From Brachionus koreanus (Eukaryota > Rotifera > Eurotatoria > Ploima > Brachionidae): DNA of 25,413 nt. How positions within the stretch are numbered: position 1 is the first letter of the stretch; the number at the start of each line of letters is the position of its first letter. The notes under the pieces are model-generated. The model worked only from the letters and a program-made list of their open reading frames with translations. It was not told the DNA's origin and made no database searches. A program made the position numbers and the translations under genes. The stretch lies in contig PJRA01000030.1 of assembly GCA_016987375.1 (NCBI GenBank), positions 488,371 to 513,783 of the forward strand. Reading direction: 5' to 3'. Of the stretch, positions 20,306-25,413 are shown one piece after another.

Positions 20306-20657
20306 TTATTATTAAACTAAATAGAATTAATTTTTAACAGTTTTGTTTTTTTATTTTCAAAATTTTGTCTGTTTTTAATCAAATAATTTTGAATGGGCGT
20401 TTAAATTTTTTTAGAATTATGATTATTCTATTTTATTTAATTTAATTTTTAGGAATTTTCCCAAGAGAAAAATTTTAGAAATAAAATTTAATTTTTGAAA
20501 TTAAAAAGCATTCAGCATTTTTAATCATTTTTAATAGTTGATAACTATTGTTTAACAATTTCTCCACAGATTTTTTGACGAAATAAAAATCTGCAAATTT
20601 ATTTAAAAATATTTAAAAAAAAAATTGGACAATAGAAAACTAATTTGGTTATCAAAT
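20306..20657. other. Spacer between tRNA-Lys and the 7TM receptor gene
   Basis: It is A/T-rich and presumably contains the receptor promoter. No specific element is recognised. The open frame of the receptor extends to 20625 without an ATG. Confidence 0.45.
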
Positions 20658-23039
20658 ATGAAAAAAATAATAACAATTTTTCTTATTCAAATGTGGTTAG
20701 AAAATTTTTGCTTATCATCCGATATCAACAGACTTTGTGTAATAGATAAATATACTTTATTTTCCCCATATAGCAAATTTATTCAATTCAAAAATACAGA
20801 AAAAATAGGGTTAATTAATTCGAATACTAAATGCTTAAAAAATGAAAGTAAGATAATTGGGTATAGCATAGTTGATCAATTAAGTCTAAAAAGTGAAAAT
20901 TTGCTGGAAAATATTGTAAATCTTAGTAAAATTTTTCAAGAAAATGATTATATAAAGCTTTTTTTGGTCAGAATAAATGGTTTTTTGGTTGAAAATAAAA
21001 ATAAAACTCAATTGAAAATAAATGAAAAGCTTCATTTGGGAATGAGTGCATCTAATTTTAACTTTTTCTATAATAATCAATTGATAAAGTCTTGTGAACA
21101 ATTACAGAATGTTACAGTACAACATCTCTTAAATTCGGCTAATATTAATATATTAGGCACCAAAAATGGATTTAAAAATAAAATTTGTCCTTTATTATTT
21201 AAGAATGTTAAAATAATAATAATTTTAATAAATAATTTGATGGAAACTTTTTATATTTGGAAAACACTAAGATTTGAGAATATTACAGGAAATTCAATTG
21301 AATATTTGAACTCAAATATTCAAGTTTTAGATCTTGTCAAAGTAGTTAAAATTGCACTAAATACGAATCTAATCAATCCTCATGTTTTCAAATATCTTAA
21401 AGAATTGCGAGTCTTTGGAGAGATCAGATCGATTCAACAAGACTTATTTGACAGCTTTCAGTATTTGAGGGTAGTTTATTTAGATGGACAAAATTTAAGA
21501 AAAATGATGCACAAAAATGGTATTGAGTGGATAAAGTCAATAAACAAAAAAATTAACGTCAATTCTTCAGATTTGATTAGAGTTTATATGAACTTTCGAT
21601 CTATAGTGATATTATCAATAAATTTTAGAGTAAAAGACTACGTAACAGATTATTATGAAGATATTGAACCTTTATTCAACCTAAATAAAACCTTTCCTGA
21701 TGAAGACTTTTGTATTTACAAAGACTTTCCCTTCGAACAATTGATTCACGTGTATTTTGATTCATATGAATATGATTCAGTTCAGAATCCGAGTGTAAGC
21801 TGTACAGCTTTTTGGCTGATGAATAAAGCATACATATTTAATTTATTTTATGGTTCAATGAATAAACCAGAGGGTTATTTTACAAGTTTATTGAATGCTT
21901 CATCTATTTTAAAAAAAGTTTCTGATTGTCAATTTGAAAAGAGGAAAAGTCTGTGTTCAATTAGCACTGTTAATAGAGAAACACAGATGGAATCCACAAT
22001 TATTAACTATGTCTACTATACCAATTTTATTTGTGGACTATTTCAATTTTATTTAATACCAATAGTGTCATTTATGGGACTTGTTCTCTATCTATCATCA
22101 ATTTATGTTATAAAAAAGTCAAAAGCATTGAATGATAAGAAGCAAAAAAAATTATTTTTCTACATATTTACAATTTCAATAATAAATTTTTTGATTTGCT
22201 TTTCTCAAATGTTTCGGCTAATTCAAGAATGGCCATACGGATTAAATAATTGGATAATGAGCTCAATATTTTCCCAATATTTGAGAATAGTCTTTTTTGA
22301 TTTTATCGGATGTATACTAAAATTTTGCTCAAATTTTGTCTATGTAATTATATCGATTATAAGATGTTCTTATATTGGAGATAAACCAGAAAAGTTTTTT
22401 TTAAAAGTGCTCAAATTGAATCCAAAAAAATTGATCGCAAGTGTTTTTTCAATAGGATTAATATTGAGCTTGATAAAGTTATTTTCATACGAAATAAATT
22501 ATATCAATCCAGTTTATGAATATCCTTTTCATGTATCATTTCCTTTGATAAAAAGTGGTTTAATTTCCAACATAATATTTATTACAGTAATGAATATTCT
22601 CATTGATTTTATAAATGGCGTAGTTTTCCTATTAGTAAATCTGATTTTTGATCTGATTTTAATATTTAAATTACGTAAAACAATTGTCCAACGGGCAAAA
22701 ACTTTCAAAAATCAGAAATTAAATAACAAAAAAATTAATTTTGTAATACTAAAACCTATTTGGATGATTTTCATAAATGTAATTCTAGTGTTTTTATTTA
22801 GATCTCTAGAAATTCGCGATATTTTATTCTCAAATCAAAGAATGATATTTATTTTATTCCATAGCTTTGAATTAAAATCAAGCTGTTTTTATTATTTCTT
22901 TATGTTTGCAGTTCGATCAAAAATTGCTGATGCTTTGCATATTTCCCTGACATTTTTCTTTCTTTTTTCTTTATTAATTCAATTCATTCTTTTTTTTTCT
23001 TTCAACAATAATTATCGAAAGATAATTTTTGAGAATTAA
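20658..23039 (+). CDS. Seven-transmembrane receptor-like protein with LRR-like ectodomain
   Basis: A single exon of 793 residues from the ATG at 20658, the first Met that opens with a signal peptide (KKIITIFLIQMW, about 1-20). The extracellular part of about 440 residues has scattered Cys and one or two leucine-rich-repeat-like units (LKELRVFGEIRSIQQDLF then YLRVVYLDGQNL, about 247-281). It is followed by seven hydrophobic segments at about 460-485, 498-519, 540-569, 591-610, 637-671, 696-716 and 727-751, then an eighth at 761-781. Basic loops (KKSKALNDKKQKK, FKLRKTIVQRAKTFK) sit where cytoplasmic loops 1 and 3 of a GPCR belong. There is no clear DRY or NPxxY, so it is not a standard rhodopsin-class receptor. 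It is probably a lineage-specific orphan family. The last hydrophobic stretch could be read-through past an unrecognised splice site. Confidence 0.75.
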   Translation: MKKIITIFLIQMWLENFCLSSDINRLCVIDKYTLFSPYSKFIQFKNTEKIGLINSNTKCLKNESKIIGYSIVDQLSLKSENLLENIVNLSKIFQENDYIKLFLVRINGFLVENKNKTQLKINEKLHLGMSASNFNFFYNNQLIKSCEQLQNVTVQHLLNSANINILGTKNGFKNKICPLLFKNVKIIIILINNLMETFYIWKTLRFENITGNSIEYLNSNIQVLDLVKVVKIALNTNLINPHVFKYLKELRVFGEIRSIQQDLFDSFQYLRVVYLDGQNLRKMMHKNGIEWIKSINKKINVNSSDLIRVYMNFRSIVILSINFRVKDYVTDYYEDIEPLFNLNKTFPDEDFCIYKDFPFEQLIHVYFDSYEYDSVQNPSVSCTAFWLMNKAYIFNLFYGSMNKPEGYFTSLLNASSILKKVSDCQFEKRKSLCSISTVNRETQMESTIINYVYYTNFICGLFQFYLIPIVSFMGLVLYLSSIYVIKKSKALNDKKQKKLFFYIFTISIINFLICFSQMFRLIQEWPYGLNNWIMSSIFSQYLRIVFFDFIGCILKFCSNFVYVIISIIRCSYIGDKPEKFFLKVLKLNPKKLIASVFSIGLILSLIKLFSYEINYINPVYEYPFHVSFPLIKSGLISNIIFITVMNILIDFINGVVFLLVNLIFDLILIFKLRKTIVQRAKTFKNQKLNNKKINFVILKPIWMIFINVILVFLFRSLEIRDILFSNQRMIFILFHSFELKSSCFYYFFMFAVRSKIADALHISLTFFFLFSLLIQFILFFSFNNNYRKIIFEN

Positions 23040-23076
23040 AAATTTTTGAAAAAATTTAAAAATCAAAACAAAGCTC

Positions 23077-23082
23077 AATAAA
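23077..23082 (+). terminator. Candidate polyadenylation signal (AATAAA) of the 7TM receptor gene
   Basis: AATAAA starts 38 nt past the stop codon, within GCTCAATAAAAAAG. Confidence 0.4.
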
Positions 23083-23229
23083 AAAGTGAATATACGAAGC
23101 ATGTTTGCTTCTGAATTTAAAATTTTTAATTTTATGATTTCAATTTTTTAATTATTTATATTAAACTGAGAATTCAAGTTTAATAAAAAAATTTAATTTT
23201 TATTTATAATTTATAAATAGATTTAAATC

Positions 23230-23617
23230 GGTTTTGTGAAATTTAGTACAATAAAACAGAACAAAATGATGAAAATTCTTATAACTTTTCTTTTAAAAGT
23301 CAAAAGCAACTTCTGTAAATACAACATGGTGCAACATTCAAAGTTGACAAATTTGGCTTTAATGCATTTTGCAGATATTTTGCACATCATTAGCAGACTT
23401 TGACTTTTAGTGCAACTAAGAATTTTGCAGTTTGTTGTATTTACAGAAGTTGCTTTTGACTTTTAAAAGAAAAGTTATAAGAATTTTCAACATTTTGTTC
23501 TGTTCTATTGTACTAAACTTACAGAACTAATTAAAAGCATTCAGAAAAAAAGTTATAAGTTTTTTTAGCATTAATTCTTGTTCTATTTTTTTATTTTGTA
23601 CCAAATTTCACAAAACC
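23230..23617. mobile_element. 388-bp foldback/MITE-type element with nested inverted repeats
   Basis: The ends GGTTTTGTGAAATTTAGTACA (23230-23250) and TGTACCAAATTTCACAAAACC (23597-23617) are inverted repeats with one mismatch. Flanks TTTAAATC (23222-23229) and TTTAAATG (23618-23625) look like a 7-8 bp target site duplication. Inside, a long arm at 23236-23326 pairs with 23433-23525 at high identity over about 90 bp, including CAAAAGCAACTTCTGTAAAT and its complement. The extra about 90 bp at the right end is itself a diverged copy of the same arm. It has no ORF and is non-autonomous. A second copy begins at 25278. Confidence 0.85.
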
Positions 23618-23625
23618 TTTAAATG

Positions 23626-25277
23626 AAATATATCAATAAAATTAATCTTTAGATAACTTTTGATATTATTTTGAAATTAAATGATTCAATTTTTTATCTT
23701 ATTACTTTTTAATTTATAAAATTTAGGCGGAAATCAAATAGATTAACAAACGAAAATAATGTGAGCTAGTAAAAATATAAAGATATTCTTTTCAAAAAAG
23801 AGGAAACTCATAAAAAAATTGAAAAAAAGATTTAAATATAAAATATAAATTAATAGATATTTTCATCTACTAAAAGCAACAGTTACACTAAAGCAACATG
23901 GCCTTTATGGATGAGACGAAAAAAATTCATCAGTGATACAGTACTAAAACTGACCTTCTGTAATGTACTGTAACTTAGATTTTTTCTAATTTCTATTCTA
24001 TCATTTTTTATTTTAATTTTCATGTTTTTTTATGCAGTTAAAATGACAAATTTTTTGGACATTACTTTTATGTGTTTTTCTCTTTTTATAATTGAATAAA
24101 AAATTTTTGATAAAACGTTTTATGTTTTATTCTCAGTTTGAAAAAAAAAATTTATGTGTTGATTCACATTTTAATAAAAAAATATGGTATTTATGTTTTG
24201 TCTCTTTTTATATGTTTTTTTTACCTTTTATATGTGTTTTTCTAATCCATCCATCATTTTTTTATCAATTTACTTTAAAAAATAATTTTCTTCAGAACTA
24301 GCTTGTAAATTTTAAAATAATTAAAAATTAATTTAATTCATAATTTTCAGTTTTTAATGCAGGGTCAAAACCGCATTTTTGGTTTTTGACCCAGTATTAT
24401 TTGCAGGTTTTTTTAATTTTAACGCCGCGTCAAATCATGAATATAAATCTTTGTTAAGATTTAATAAAACGGAAAAATGCATTTTCGGATTGTTTTTAAT
24501 CTTGAATTAAAATAAAATTGACTATAAGATTTTTTTAAGTATTCTTCTTTTAGCAAGTAAAGGATTTAATATAAAACGACAAAAATCAGAATTTTAGGGT
24601 CACGATTAATTTTTTTATTAATTTAAAAAAAATCTTAAAATTAAACATTTTAATTTTTGAAAAAAAAATCATAATGAATAAATTAGCTGGTAAGACGCCA
24701 AGGCGAAAAATCTATACCAACAATTATAGAAAAGAACCAGAACATTTATAGAAAAAAGTTAACGGCATTCTTGGTTCTTAACAAAAACCGGTTGATTCAA
24801 AGTTTTTAAGAACACTAGGTGTCATTATTAGGTTTAAATAAAGCTTCTAAGCTATATTGATTAACAGAATGATAAGTAGAGGATAAGACCTTTAAATAAA
24901 TCATTGATAAATCTGATTAATATTAAAATTACTTGTTCGACAACTCAAAGGTAATATTAGCTAAAAATAAAAATATTAATAATGAGAAATTAGTAAACAT
25001 GTTTGAGAAGACACAAATTTTTTTTTTTATTTGTTGATTAAAACTTTAAGAATAATTAGATCATTGTATTAAAAGAAACAATTTTGTTGAATATAGAATA
25101 TCTTCAGTGAGAATAAGTCGTGTCAACATATACTTTGCTATCAAATCTTGTTTGGATTTGTTTGGACTTGGACTAGCGGCAATTAATTAAACTGTATCTT
25201 GAGACATCTGAAAAGAAATGTTCAGTTTTGCACCTTTGGATAATAAAAGCTACCCCTTACAAATTCTAAGTAAGCAA
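23626..25277. other. Repeat-prone A/T-rich region with no gene
   Basis: It contains T-rich quasi-repeats around TTATGTGTTTTTCTC at 24060-24245, a short hairpin (GGGTCAAAAC...GTTTTTGACCC) at 24362-24392, and a weak inverted pair GTTCTTAACAAAAA / TTTTTAAGAAC near 24773-24814. A 69-codon plus-strand frame at 24092-24301 is Phe/Leu/Lys-rich noise from poly-T sequence. No exon is supported. Confidence 0.5.
24362..24392. repeat. Short hairpin
   Basis: GGGTCAAAACC and GGTTTTTGACCC pair around a loop of about 8 nt (GCATTTTT). It is more G/C-rich than its surroundings, and its role is unknown. Confidence 0.5.
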
Positions 25278-25413
25278 GGTTTTGTGAAATTTAGTACAAT
25301 AGAACAGAACAAAAAGTTAAAAAGTCTTATAACTATACTTTTAAAAGTCAAAAGCAACTTCTGTAAATACAACATGGTGCAACATTCAAAGTTGCACTAT
25401 TATCAACAATCTG
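25278..25413. mobile_element. Second copy of the foldback element, cut by the window edge
   Basis: It starts with GGTTTTGTGAAATTTAGTAC and follows the left arm of the 23230 element through CAAAAGCAACTTCTGTAAAT, ACAACATGGTGCAACATTCA and AAGTTGCACTATT, where it begins to diverge. The right end lies outside the window. Arm differences of a few per cent suggest independent insertions and not a local duplication. Confidence 0.8.

Noticed and set aside
23870..23990. Stretch partly resembling the foldback element arm (AAAAGCAAC...ACAACATGG-like)
   Set aside because: Similarity is short and interrupted and termini are missing; too weak to call a third copy.
24092..24301. 69-codon plus-strand frame with hydrophobic stretches
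   Set aside because: Encoded by T-rich quasi-repeats; the hydrophobic residues come from poly-T (Phe/Leu) and no start context or motif supports it.
1..25413. Bacterial-type features (operons, CRISPR, ribosome binding sites)
   Set aside because: All genes are eukaryotic, with spliceosomal introns and a pol III tRNA gene; no direct-repeat array with regular spacers is present.

Overview
The window is very AT-rich eukaryotic DNA. Coding exons are separated by long, almost pure A/T spacers, and introns are spliced with GTAAGT/GTAAGC/GTAATT donors and T-rich ...TTTTAG acceptors. The metazoan-type genes (MEK, CLIC, TAP-like ABC transporter, C2H2 zinc finger, 7TM receptor), the tiny 73-nt introns and the non-LTR retrotransposon remnants fit a small invertebrate genome. 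A monogonont rotifer such as Brachionus is my best guess; this is inference and was not checked against any database.

Layout from left to right: the first exon of an ABCB9/TAP-like transporter (minus strand, the gene continues off the left edge); about 3 kb of A/T spacer with a short inverted-repeat element; a two-exon CLIC/EXC-4-type gene (plus); a complete two-exon MAP kinase kinase of the MEK1/2 class (minus); 3.2 kb of spacer; a second MEK-like gene in the same orientation that has become a pseudokinase; a 61-nt hairpin; a decayed retrotransposon RT fragment; a single-exon, 626-residue zinc-finger protein (minus); a second RT fragment abutting a small two-exon gene of unknown function; a tRNA-Lys(UUU) gene (minus); a large 7TM receptor-like gene with an LRR-like ectodomain (plus); and a repeat-rich right end with a 388-bp foldback element and part of a second copy at the window edge.

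The most striking feature is the MEK pair. The downstream copy has lost the glycine loop, the catalytic HRD aspartate, the DFG glycine and both activation-loop phosphosites, yet keeps an intact frame. It shares a 453-nt tract with the active MEK that is identical base for base, including the whole 73-nt intron and every wobble position. A second patch of about 120 nt differs at about five sites. Sharply divergent sequence lies between and beside these patches, and the alignment has no gaps throughout. This looks like recent gene conversion that keeps selected surfaces of a dead kinase identical to its living neighbour. The conserved surfaces include the hinge, helices D/E, helix G and the C-terminal docking tail, so a decoy or scaffold role in RAF-MEK-ERK signalling is a reasonable, untested hypothesis.

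No operon-like organisation is visible. The other genes look functionally unrelated to each other.
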